From the NCBI GenBank assembly GCA_019009955.1, contig CM032228.1, forward strand, positions 10,057,501 to 10,121,500: a stretch of DNA of 64,000 nucleotides, read 5' to 3'. Under the pieces are notes generated by a model, which worked only from the letters and a program-made list of their open reading frames with translations, was not told the DNA's origin and did no database searches. This document shows positions 35,175 to 46,600 of this stretch, piece by piece. Numbering within the stretch: position 1 is the first letter of the stretch; each line of letters starts with the position of its first letter. This DNA comes from Riptortus pedestris. Lineage: Eukaryota; Arthropoda; Insecta; Hemiptera; Alydidae. Made by a program: the position numbers and the translations under genes.

Positions 35175-37999
35175 TCTAGCAGTTCCGATTTTTGTTTGAT
35201 CATTGCCAAACTTGATATTTAATCGTTTTATGTAAAAAAAAAGATCAAGTTCGTTAATGGTTAAAATTGGACCGGTTGGAGGGGGCGGGGTTTAGAGGGG
35301 GATTTTCAAAAATTCGTCATATCTCTGTTACTATACGCCGGATCGAAAAAGTGCGTAGAACCAATCTTTTGCAAATTAAATTTAAATATTGTTATCTATA
35401 AATATTGTTATATACATTTATTCTCTATCTTGAATATTAACCGAGATATTTGCATTTTTATTAAGTGTGTGTAGATAATGGAGAGATGAGATTGGCTATA
35501 TTCTCGTCTAAGATTCTGGATTAGTTCGGCTGTTTTCGAAACTGTGAAATTAGTTTAGAGTCGTATAACCTTTTACTTTGTGAGATATATGCAAATACTT
35601 CTGTTCATCCCCCTCCCCATTCTTTATTTCTTGGACTACTAAAATTTGAGTTATTAAAATATAAATTATTCTGATTCATTATAAATTGCAGTATATAATA
35701 AATAGTTTGCAAAAAAGTTAATGTGTTATATTCAGATATATATCAGTAATTGTTTTTATTTTCCGGTGAAGAATGTGTCCATCTATCTGTTCAGCTCTGA
35801 GTGGTTGGCAGACCTATTTGTTTACAATTCAGAAGCCGTTTCCATTGGGAGCTTATTAAAATTAACTGATAGATTTATCATTACCGTTTGTATTTAATCA
35901 CCGTGGTTTTAAGTGTTACTAGCATGCAGATTTCTCTATTGTAAAACGTCACATGGGAAATCTGCTTAGTTTAAGCAGCCCCTGCGTGAAGGACTATTTT
36001 AAAAAGTTAAATCTGAATAACATGTGCTTATAACATTAAACTAAGTTCAGAAAAACTTTGAAACCCTGAAAAAAAGAAGAACACTTCTCAACAAAAGCCA
36101 GTTATGCCAGATAATTGCCCATTAAAGCAATTATGCCACAGAGTTTACACTAGTACTTTCATTATTTATCTTATCTACCTATCAATATAAAGTTAAAGTG
36201 AGGGAATGTAAAATATCTAATTTATCAAATGAGACCCATTTTTAATATATACACATATATTTATACCTACTATATACATATAATTTGGGCATAAAAACAC
36301 ATACACATGTACGGCCACACACACGTGCGTATAATATGTTCACTATGATCTTTGTTTGCTTTCATGAATGAATAAATATTTTTTATTTTATTTAAATGAG
36401 TGCACTTTACAAAATATTACCTTTCTTCAAGTCCATCTCATCCATTTCACCATTTTGAATCAATCGTAACTGCTTTCTGAATTTCCTTGTCAGTTTCTTT
36501 CTGATATAATCAGCTTCGATTTCTTGTTTTGTTCTAGGAATTCTGAATCGGCAACAACAGCAGATACAAATCACTGTTTAATGAAAACATATATTAAATT
36601 AGTTTTGTGGATTTATAGAATCGTACCTCTGTACCTCTCCTAATTAAAATTTGTCAAAGATGACATCCTCTAATATCTGAGATAATGAAAGGGGAACGGG
36701 AGGAGAGGGAGAGGTCACCTTGAAAAAGTTCCTGTGTTGCCTTTGTCTTAAGGGTTATACAGTGCTACTACAGTACTTGGATAGAACCATAATTGTAACT
36801 TATTTTGAGAATTCTTATAACTTTTGGTCTCATACAAAGATCATTTAACTTAATCCATAATTTAGAATGCGACACTGAATAATCAAAAGTCCTCTAAAAA
36901 TCAATGAATACAGAAAAAACCAAACTCGAGTCCAACCTCAGGTGCAGTTGTAATGCTTATGTAAATATGTAGCTAGGCAGTCTCTTCCGTTTCTGAATCC
37001 TGCTTGACATTCCTGCCAGAATTTTAATTTATTCATCTCAATTAAGAATTCTATTTAATAAAATTTGAGTAAATATTTTTAACAAAGAGTTAGTAATGCT
37101 TCAATAAATTGATGCTGTCATATATGTTAATATTGGACCACTCCCTAGGTGTGACCTCTTTTTCTAATATTTCATTAAAGAGTACTTCCGGACCAGTGGG
37201 AGGGGGGGGGTTTAGAGGGTGATAGACAAAACAGTCTGTTAAATTTTGATAGAATCAGAAGATATCTGAAAAGTTGAGTTCTCTTCTATAGAAGAAGCTA
37301 AGCTTTAAATCATTTCTTTTTTATACATGCTAGTATAAAAAAGTGGGCAAACAACCCCAAAAACAATGTTAGTTGTGACTAACATGTAATAAGTTTACAA
37401 CCTATGAGGAAACGAAAACATCTATATGATGAAATAATTATTCTAGTAACTGATTTGTTTATAAACAAAATATTAAAATCTAAATCTCATGGTGTTGAGG
37501 AGCCATTTATCTCAACATCCTCATGATATGAATTTAAATGTTCATAGTTAAACGACACTTGATTTTTTCTGTAGTGATTTAATACAGTTTTGTAAGTTCA
37601 TCTGATATCTAATTTAATTGATGATTTCGTAAATCATTTTAGTGTTTAATAAATATAAACATAAAACTAAATTCAAAACAATAATGTAAAACAATATTAT
37701 TGCAAAACACTTTATTAAAGAAGTGATAGATTTTCTTACCAATTGAGAGAAAACCAGAGAAGAACATTAATATGACGTGCCACCTTCTGAAATTCCATAA
37801 ATCCTGTTCAAGCCAGTCATTTAGCTCTTGAGTTGTATCTAGATCTGATGATTCTGTTACTGATTCAATCGAGCTTAAAAAAATATACCAGGAGTATTTA
37901 AAGAATCCATGAATAATAACAAAAAAAAAAGGTGCAACATAAATTTTGTTTTGTTTGTATGTGTAGCTGTCCGACTTCTTTATTTCTTAGCTTTAGTAT

Positions 38000-38065
<66 letters not shown>

Positions 38066-38866
38066 AATATAAAATGTTTTTGGAATGCTTTTAAGATCAA
38101 GAATTAAGTCAGGTACAATATATTGTAGTAATAAAGAATCTAGTGTAAAACTGATTAATAAAAGACAGCATTTCGCCTTTCAAAAATGTTATGAAAATGC
38201 GAAATAAATATTTAACACTGGCAATGTTAACAAGGTAGTTTACACAACTTTTAAGTAACCAACTAGAGCATCAGCTATTATTAAAGGAATAGCTGTTAAC
38301 AAATATTTTATTTTTATTTTAGATAAGTAAAATAATAATATTCATTTTGCAGATACTTTTTTATTATTTAGTTTTTGTTTTTTTTAACACTAAGAGACTG
38401 CCTCACTTCTAGGCTATCGGCAAAATCTATTTTTATGGATCATATTTCTGAACTAAATGGACCCCTAAGCATTTAGGACTTTATTTATAAGTATTGTGGA
38501 ATAAATAATCATTGTACTTCTAATATTTTAGACATAAGTTCATACAGAAATATTGTTGTTATTATAATAATAATTTAACATTTAAAGAAATGTATAAAAT
38601 ATATCTCCAGAGGATTACATAATTAAAAATTAACATTCAATTATAAATTGTAGTTCATATTATTGGGGGAAATATAAAAATAAAACTCCGAACATAAATT
38701 AAATCTTATTTTGCTTTATTTAGTTAATCAGAATTTCCATGCCTCAAACCTTAAAGAATCAATTAAATATATATATATATTATTTATTTTTATTTGTTTC
38801 CTTCCTATAGTAACCCTATAAGAAGGCCATTTATTGTTTCTGCATGTCCCATGCAAAATAGCATAT

Positions 38867-38907
<41 letters not shown>

Positions 38908-39198
38908 TAGTGACTTTGTTTTAATAACTTCTTTAAGAGCAAGCAAAAATAATTTATTCTTTAATAAAATGGTTTACTTTGGTATTTTATGTTTTAATAG
39001 TTGTGAGATTAGTCAATGTAGAATATTAGTAAAAAATTATTTTAAATCATAAAACATGTCCTTTAAGGAAATGATCTTTTTTTGTCAATGAACTGCGTTT
39101 AATTACAATGAAGCCTTAGAATTTTCTTACTAACCGCAAAATATTATCTAAATATATACTCATTATAATATGAAACGAAATACATACCATTGAGCCAT
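29428..39198 (-). CDS. tmie: TMIE homologue (transmembrane inner ear protein), complete
   Basis: Exons (minus strand) 39198-39188, 37873-37740, 36573-36421, 34578-34444, 29552-29428; all GT-AG, all phases agree, 185 residues. TMIE is a small membrane subunit of the TMC mechanotransduction channel complex. Residues 35-36 are W-H, leading into one membrane span (about 37-56, ending I-C-I-C-C-C-C). The family motif R-I-P-R-T-K-Q-E-I-E-A-D-Y (59-71) follows, matching the vertebrate R-V-P-R-T-R-K-E-I-E-A-x-Y. The cytoplasmic tail is basic (I-R-K-K-L-T-R-K-F), then Ser-rich (S-V-G-S-F-S), and is not the lysine run of vertebrates. The start ATG (GTCATGG) has an in-frame TAA upstream without another ATG, but leaves no signal peptide, whereas vertebrate TMIE has one; an unseen alternative first exon is possible. 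Stop TAA overlaps an AATAAA. Introns hold many HINEs and a Helitron. Confidence 0.92.
29950..30640 (+). mobile_element. HINE-like element, diverged, in tmie intron 4
   Basis: Starts in the palindrome TTTCAATTAAGGGAAATC at about 29950 and has its (AT)n at 30062-30107. It keeps the G-rich body (GGGGGGG near 30266), but the hairpin end is missing. Confidence 0.65.
30649..31424 (+). mobile_element. HINE-like element, full length, in tmie intron 4
   Basis: Starts AGCAGATTTCCCTTAAGGG and ends CGCAGCCCCTGCGGAC (five bases of the hairpin end are lost). The internal microsatellite has grown into (CTAT)n at 30783-30829 plus (AT)n to about 30871. A stretch with TCGGACTTTCCGCCGAGAGC (about 31193-31212) is shared with the 11815 copy, marking a common subfamily. 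Confidence 0.83.
31590..32385. mobile_element. HINE-like fragments in tmie intron 4
   Basis: A plus-orientation fragment ends GGGAAATCTGCTTAGTACAC ... GGGGCAGAC at 31909. A diverged minus-orientation hairpin-end fragment (about 32050-32385) shares TGATGATCTC with the fragments at 20160 and 23370, which suggests a second subfamily. Confidence 0.55.
32386..32923. other. tmie intron 4, unassigned
   Basis: AT-rich intron DNA with short TA runs. No gene or recognisable repeat. Confidence 0.5.
32924..33731 (+). mobile_element. Helitron, non-autonomous, complete ends
   Basis: Host A at 32923, then TCTTATATATAAAAATGAATG, with the CGTAAACGGCTGAACCGAAT block just inside. It ends with hairpin CCTGGGCGAAGCCGGG, then TAACTTAACTAG at 33731 followed by host T. 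This is the canonical A|TC...CTAG|T Helitron structure. It lies in tmie intron 4. No Rep/helicase frame is present. Confidence 0.85.
33732..34443. other. tmie intron 4, unassigned
   Basis: AT-rich. No exon or repeat recognised between the Helitron and the exon at 34444. Confidence 0.5.
35131..35994 (+). mobile_element. HINE-like element, left end lost, in tmie intron 3
   Basis: Begins in the (AT)n tract (35131-35172), continues through the G-rich body and the TAAGTGTGTGTAGATAATGG block shared with the 19036 copy, and ends GCAGCCCCTGCGTGAAGGAC at 35994. Confidence 0.75.
36880..37180 (-). pseudogene. Non-LTR reverse transcriptase fragment in tmie intron 2
   Basis: On the minus strand the translation shows Q-A-G-F-R-N-G-R-D-C-L-A-T, the RT palm motif Q-x-G-F-R-x-G-R-S-T-x-x-A of non-LTR retrotransposons, with stops on both sides. 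It may belong to the same element family as the RT fragment near 61735-61960. Confidence 0.5.
38002..38063. repeat. (AT)n microsatellite in tmie intron 1
   Basis: About 30 AT units, about 130 bp upstream of the exon-2 acceptor. No HINE flanks are recognisable. Confidence 0.9.
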
Positions 39199-40940
39199 GA
39201 CTGTATGGAAGGACTTTAATAAACGGTGCCAATGTGTAAGGGCTCTCCAGCCTAATAGGTGGGCGTTGTCATGTTCACCACACCCTCTACAAAGCACTCC
39301 TTTCCATTAATCTAATGAACTTAGGTCTAGTCACTAATGCACCATTCTCACCCTCCATTCAATATTAACAAGAAATTACTACATTACTCCAGACAGGCTC
39401 TATTCTTAATTAATTCATTTACTTAAGCCGGTTCATTTAAGGTACTAAATTATTATTCAAAAGAATTACGTATGCTTTCTCTAGGTTATTTATATTTCTG
39501 TTAGAAGTTGCTGTACTAATTAAATTAAATTATTTAAAAATAAATTCATAAAATATTGAACTTTACCCTAATATTTCTTCAGGATTTTGGAGAGAAGATC
39601 AATATTAAAAAAAATCATAAATAAATATCGATTAAATTCAGGATTTCTTATTTTGTTTAAATCCAAGTATGTCATTTCTTTTGTATCAGCTTATTTCAGT
39701 ATTTATTAATATGTGATTTTTTGCACACATATTTCACATAATTTATTATTTTGTCTGACTCTAAACTCATTAATTAAGAACTCTTAAATCATTAATAAAG
39801 AGTTCAAGCATTAATAAATGTTCATAGTTTCTATTTAACTACTTGAGCTGGAAATATCTTGGAAAGTGAGCAGATAATAAGTATAAGAAAAGATTTCTTA
39901 TTCATTTAACAATGATTATAATTTTAGCAAGACATTCTCTATTGTATGAGTTATTTTTCAAACTAGTAAGACAAATATTTGCTAAATGGAAAATTAAGTA
40001 AATACCCTTCGTCTAACAGAACAAAATGTAATTGTGATTTTTTGATGTAATACATTGAACGAAGCAGATTGGAATTTCATTTTATCCTAAAACTAAAATT
40101 ATGTTTATGTTTTATTTTGATATTTGAGTATTGTGAGATTTAAGTACATTATTATGGTATAAATATAATTTAAAATTTTTACCTGGAAGAGTTATTCTTA
40201 GTCCAAATTGATTCTTAATACACGGCTGTTATTTGCTTACTTTTAAAATTCATTACTCTTGTTTGAAATAACATATCTTCAGTATGAAATCAATGGACAA
40301 TTTAAATTCTTTGACTTTTGTACTAAAATCTAACATTTTTGATACTGGTGTTTAAATTAAGCCCACTTGTTTCATCTGCAGGCTACACCTGGTAAATGTT
40401 CTCATGAGTCAGGTAATTCTGATTTCCTCGTGAACAGAACCCACAACACCAGACTATGGATTTGGAAATATTTTAGACAATTATTCTTCTGTTACAGAAG
40501 CGCCATTTTCTGTCACTGCCAAATCAGTTATGCCGGTTCTAATTCAGTTTCGGCCTAATGCTGAGTACAACTTTTATGTATCACTGTATTACAAGTAGTA
40601 CTTATCCACATTGCGCCCATCTTTGTTTAAAAGGTGCCTTATTTAGGCTTTGAAAATTAATTTTTTGCTTCGAAAAATGTTTGAAAGTGCAAGTATTGAA
40701 ATGTACAGGCGTTAGATACTTTGTTGCTTTGCCCTCTTTCTTTGTGGTGCTTTTATGGTTCTTAAATGTTTAGATTAACTATACAAAAATCTACAGTTGA
40801 TGAATACCAACACATACTCATTATGAGCTAAGATATACCGACCTTGATGGTGTCCTGAGGATATATATTCGGACTTACATTTTGAAGATTTTTTTCATAT
40901 TATTTTAAAACTTGTATTGTACTCTATTAAGTAAAGAAAG
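39199..40940. other. Region upstream of tmie
   Basis: This stretch should hold the tmie promoter or 5' UTR exons. No clear TATA box or initiator close to the ATG. A GC-richer patch at 40380-40620 contains CATAAAAG and TCAGCATT on the minus strand and could be a distal promoter, but this is weak. No other exon seen. Confidence 0.35.
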
Positions 40941-40945
40941 ATTAT

Positions 40946-41166
40946 TATTATTTATTAACGTCCACTTTTTGCAACTTAGGCTAATCGGGACGGGTTATCT
41001 ACAGGTTACCACCCTTTTCTAGCCAGGGTGGGATTTTAGGACGTTATTTAATGAATTTCGTCACTAAATAATTTCCTTTGCCCAGGCAAGAATCGAACTC
41101 GCCACTCTAGGTTTACCATGTGAGATAAAGGTCAACGCTTTAACTCGCATGGCTAACCTGAGCCCC
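40946..41166 (-). repeat. tRNA-derived SINE, full length with 14-bp target duplication
   Basis: Intact family member. The minus strand runs from the GGGGCTCAGGTTAGCCATG head through B box GAGTTCGATTC to a (TAATAA) tail. TAAAGAAAGATTAT is repeated exactly at 40932-40945 and 41167-41180. About 221 bp. Confidence 0.88.
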
Positions 41167-41180
41167 TAAAGAAAGATTAT

Positions 41181-42082
41181 AATTCTAGTAGTAGTAGTAA
41201 AATAAGATAACTTTTATATCATAATGTCACTAAAGAATATTACAGAAAAAACTGAAATACAAAATTACATTTTGAACAATTTTTATTTTTTTATTAGAAA
41301 ATATTGGCTACAATTGTAATAAAAAAGTTGGCTATTTTTAAAAGAGAGAGAGTAAAATCATGTCACTAAAGAATGCTATGACATTCTTCATTTTATAAAA
41401 TGTTTTTATAGAAGATTGATTATAAAAAGAAATAAGAAGAATTATATTTATAATAACTGCTGTTAAGAAGAGTAAAATCGTGTCACTAAAAACTATCACA
41501 ACATTTTTATAGAAAAATGAAAATAAATGATCACTTTTGATATTACTATTTTTATACTTTTTTTAATAAATAATGGCCATAATTGGACTAAAATAGTTTT
41601 CTGCTGTTCACAGAAGAGTAACATCATATCACTGAAAAATACCATAAAACATTTTCATAGAAACTAATAATCTGAAGTTAAAGTTTGGTGACATCTCTGA
41701 TTGGTTCTAAATCATCAGAAATAATTGAACGTATTACATTAATACACAGAATAAGTACATTTCTTGAAGGGAGTTTAATCAATCACATAATTTTTAAATT
41801 AATCAAAATATCCATTGTATGACTATTTGTTTGTTGTTAAATGGCCATTTTTTGTTGTAATTTTAATGGAATATCAGGATATTTAACACTCTGGAACTTT
41901 TATGTAACATTTGCTTGCATAAATTTTGTACTTTTAATTTTAATTGTGTAATTTTTAATAAAATAATGTGTTTTTTTTACTACAGTTAGTAGTAATGTTT
42001 TGATATTCGTTTAGATATGAAAATCTAAAAAAACAAATATATTTAAATTATTCAGTAGCAGGTCTTTTATTTCATTTATCCT
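41181..42082. other. Intergenic between tmie and the CFAP210-like gene
   Basis: AT-rich. Three short related stretches (about 41340, 41465, 41610) share AAGAGTAAAATCATGTCACTAAA-like sequence with a spacing near 130 bp, suggesting a degenerate tandem repeat. No gene. Confidence 0.4.
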
Positions 42083-42278
42083 TTATTGGGTCTGATAACA
42101 GTACTTTTTATGCTGTAACGTCCAGTTGATATGCTGGAAAAGTTTTATTTTTAGGGTCTTCTGCTTTTCTGTTGCCTTTATTTTAATGATTGAATCCAAT
42201 TGTGATTTTTCCTTAGTTATCTTCTCTTCATGTAAAATTTGTCTCTCTATTGGAACTAGCAATACTTTTCTTGAATTT
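42083..42278 (-). other. Candidate terminal coiled-coil exon, unplaced
   Basis: Acceptor CTAACCTTTCAG at 42279 is followed by a 64-codon open frame rich in K, E and I (V-P-I-E-R-Q-I-L-H-E-E-K-I-T-K-E-K-S), ending at TAA overlapping an AATAAA. It looks like a last exon on the minus strand. Its frame needs a phase-2 donor, while the known CFAP210-like exon 8 ends in phase 0, so at least one linking exon is missing. It may be chance or part of another transcript. Confidence 0.3.
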
Positions 42279-43442
42279 CTGAAAGGTTAGCAAGAAAAAA
42301 TAATAATAAAAATGTTATATAAAAAAACAGCAACAATTCCACTAATGTGCAAATAATGTTAGATGAAAATTGAATAATTTTATGTAAACCAAAAAACTAA
42401 ATAGTAGCTAAATATAAATAGCCATAATTTTGTATTAAAAATTACTCTGAAAAATATATGGTGTGCTCATTTTAGCTGTTCAAATTCTGTGGGTTTTTAG
42501 AAAATCCAATACTGATCAAAAATACCCACGGAAATTTAAATTTGAGGTGTAATATTAAAAAAAAAAAAAAAAAAAAAGTAAGAATGCATTTTCCTCAGGT
42601 TTTTATTTAATTTTTATATCATTAAAGTGATGGTTTAAATAATTTTTGAATGATGCTTATGAATCTTACTTGATTAAATTGCAATTTGTACTAATAATGA
42701 GTTTGACACCTATTATTAGAAATAATCAGTTGAATCATTCTGAAAAAGATTCTTCTACTTACTATTTTAATCTGTAGTTTTCATGGTTTAAATCTTACTA
42801 AATATAAAATTTTCTTCTTTACGTTAATGATGTTTAGCAACCTCTCACATAGAGCCAAATTGAATTAAGTAATATATTCAAACATATGGAACCAACGTTT
42901 TGGGGAAATCTGATGTGCCTTAAAATTTTTATTTTATAAATACTTTAAACCCTTCCAAGAACAATATATACAAAGAATAATATATTCCTCCTTGAGCCTG
43001 ATACTAAATTTAGTAATTGACTAGTTTTAGATGGTGAATAGTTTTTCTTTTTTCATCTTAACATGTGATACAAAACCTAAAAATAATGTATAGTCTCCTC
43101 TTTTTATGCCCATATTTCATTAAAGATGCATTTACAAAAATTTTCAAATAGGATATTTTTGCATCAATATTGGATTTTATCTCAGACCTCAATTTTGATA
43201 GGCTAATTTAGCAAAGCTCTGTATAATGAATTTATAGAACGATCTGGCGAGTTGAGAATACAGTAGTGTTTTGAACTTGTATTTCCTAATTACTTGTTAT
43301 AATTAGTATAAAATATTTGTTACAGATATAAGCAATGAATGTTGTGATTAAAGAAGTTGAATGTATGTAGCTGGAGATGATGAATTGAGTGGTGGTGTGT
43401 GTGGAGTTGTTTCTCTTTGATACCATAGTGTTCGACAGGAGT

Positions 43443-43496
43443 TTAGAGTAGATTGCGATAGAATCCAATTGGTGGCGGAGTAATGAGTAATAAGAC
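43443..43496 (-). other. Candidate short terminal exon of the CFAP210-like gene
   Basis: Acceptor ACATTTACAG at 43497 in phase 0 matches the phase-0 donor TAT|GTATGT of exon 8, and gives 17 codons (V-L-L-L-I-T-P-P-P-I-G-F) before TAA. The phase fit is the only support; the residues do not clearly match the CFAP210 C-terminus. Confidence 0.25.
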
Positions 43497-43696
43497 CTGT
43501 AAATGTCATATACACACATACATGAATAGTTTTGAGTTTTTGAAACAATGTTAAGTATAATTTTTTTGATTCACAAAAGATGGCCCGGGTCATACCGCAT
43601 CTAAGTTTAATTTTTTGTGTGAATCATGTTGAGAATTTATTTCTGAAAACAAAAATCAAAGAAATTTTTTTTTTTTTTTAATTTGAAATGACATAC

Positions 43697-46600
43697 ATAT
43701 ATGGCAGCGTCAATTGGATAGAGAGGGCGCCCTTTCTTCTTGCTTTCTTCACGTACAGTTTCCGCATATTTCAAAAACTCTTTATCATTAAGCTTCCAGA
43801 GCTCTTGAGATCTTTGACAAGCTTCAAGTTCTATTTGTTTTTCTTTCATTCTCATTTCAATGCCAGACTCCTGTAAGGAGAGAAGTAAATGTATGTTTGA
43901 ATTGTTCATTCAGTGGGTCACAAAGTAGACTAAACTTATTAAACCTAAGCTATTATTTTACATGTTTTTTGAGCCAATTAATTAAAAAAAAGTTGATATG
44001 GTAGAAAATATTTATATGTCTGAATTCAGGGTAGAAAAGCCTAGATGACCTGTAGCTATATGCTCAATGTTGAGTATGCTATAGATCAGATATACATTTT
44101 CGAGGGAAGAAAGAAAAATCTTGATTAATGACTCATCACATGACTTATTTGCATGTGCTCACAAAATAATAGTACAATGAAAACCATATGTGGTGTTTTA
44201 CCTTTGACTTAAGTGGTTCATGATATAACAGATTATTGTTAGTATAACATGAGTAGGAGTGGGGGTTTACTGACAGGCAGAAATATGGAAATATCTCGGT
44301 TAATATTCAATACTGAGAAAACATGAATATGACAACGTTTATAGAGCATTACATTTGCAAAAAGATTGATTTTATACAATTTTTCGATCCAATGCATAAC
44401 AACGGAGGTATTTCGAATTTTTGAAATTCCCTCCAAATCCTCCCTCCCTCTTAACAGACAAATGTATATATATATACAGAGATTGAACTTATTTCTGCCC
44501 CCTAGTTCTCCACAGATTTAACAGACAATTGAGAATTACAATTCTTGTTGGTTGGAGATAATTATTCCTTGCATGAAAATATGCTTTCAAATAGTTCCTT
44601 ATTGAAAATTAAGCCAATCACGAATCAAATTTAATTATCTAATTACATATCTGGTATGACTGACCTTGTAACACTTAATAGAATTTCAAAACATTTTATT
44701 TAGCATAAGCAAAACACATGGTTTTGGTGTTTAATAGTGCTTGATCATAAAATTTACAAATATTTATCGGATAGCTCACAAAAGAGAAAACAAACACAAT
44801 CTGATTATCTGTCCCACAAAAAATAACAGCCAGCCAAAGTATTCACATTTGAAGCTAACTTAACATGAACACAAATGCTAGATGATTCATCACATGAAAA
44901 GGAAAGCTTGACTGGGCCCAAATGTTCTGTGAATTTAGAGATCTATATCCCAACTGAGATCTGTATTCAACTTTTTTGACCATATATAATTAGTCATTGG
45001 AACTTTTTAGTGACAATAAGTTCAAAATAAACTTGGATTTATATTATGTACATATAATAATTACAATTTGTTTTAAGTACGATTGCCTGCAGTCCAGAGC
45101 CTGTTTTCTTCTCTTTTCTTTCTGTCTGTCAGTGAATTTCCGATTCATTTCCTCTCTCTGTAGTCTCTTAATAATTTCCCATTTGAGAAGTTCTCTCTCC
45201 TTAGAAAGTTTTTGTTCTTCTTCTTTCATGTGAGTCAAATGGTCAGCTATTCTTTCTCTATTCAACATTTCTTGATATTGTCTTTGTCTTTCTTTAGCAT
45301 CCAATTCTCTGAAAAGTTGGAAGGCATTTCTTAGTCAATTTAAAATAAATATTTGCTGGACAACTTTCAGAAATAAATCGGAAGGAACTGAATTCCAGTA
45401 TGTGTCGATAATCTTTGTTTATAAATGAGATTGAATTATTCAGTTTATGGAACTAACAAAAGCTTAAAATGCTAGAAAATAAGTATTAAAATTTTGAATC
45501 GGGTTTCAAATTTTTCTCTCAAATCAACAATATAACACCTTAACATGCAGCATTTTACATACATTGTTTTTTTTTCATATGTTTCAAATGGAATATTGTG
45601 AAGCAGTGTATAATATATTTATATAACTTAGAAGGTAAATCAGGATGCTATAAGAATATTAGAACACTTGGTGAAAACTCAGATGACCTATGAAATGACA
45701 ACATGTTAAAAATATGTTAATAGAAAAATTAAAAATAAAGTCTGTCAATGAAAAACTACTCAAAAATAAGTGGCGAATTATTTAATTATTTTATCAATAA
45801 AGTTTAAATTAACGCATTTATTGAGTAGATTTTACCCTCTTGGACACAAGTCCAATTTTTTGGTTTAAGAATAGCTCTATTTAGGAAGCCTGTAATCCGC
45901 CCTCATTTGTTTTCAATAAAACCACTTTTATATCATAAAATATAAAAAGTTTTGAATTTTAATATTTTGTCTTACGATAACATGATAAAAAGTATTTTAG
46001 CCAGTTTAATAGCCGGAATTCTTGGATATCATCTTCAGGAAGTAGATACATAAGAGACTCTTCCTGTTCCAATTATGTCCTAAATCTGTAATGTATTTGA
46101 AATTTAGTGGCTGTAATTCCTAAAAACTTCTTAAACATTGAAGTATTTTCTTTAATGATTTAGACACAATTTTAACTTGTTGAAATACCAGGATCATTAA
46201 GGGCTGAGAGCTTCTTAACAAGGGATTTATTGGTGTTTTATTAAAACTCAGTTACATCCAATTAAAACAGACTAGGAGTTCTCCACTTTTAATTTTTCAA
46301 GAATATCTTGAATACGCCTTTTAATCGAAACTGATGTGATATTATTCTTTACTTTATCCAATCCCTGGTAATATCTGAGATTTCTGCCATGTATTTATGA
46401 CCACCGAATGCACTAAATATACGTATTATGTATTGGTTGTTGAAATTATTTTTATAGGGGCTTTCTTCTTTATAACAAAAGGGTTTTACTCCAGTGGTAG
46501 ATAAGGTATGAAGAAATTAACTCTTAAACGTCCTTAGAGACTTTTCTTGTTTTTACTTATTTTTCAAGAAAAAATGCTAAAAACTGTAATATTTTTATTG

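Noticed and set aside
37909..38094. Open frames made of I-Y repeats here and at 17612, 28062, 34854, 38728, 38834, 62016 and 62121
   Set aside because: They are translations of (AT)n microsatellites, not genes.
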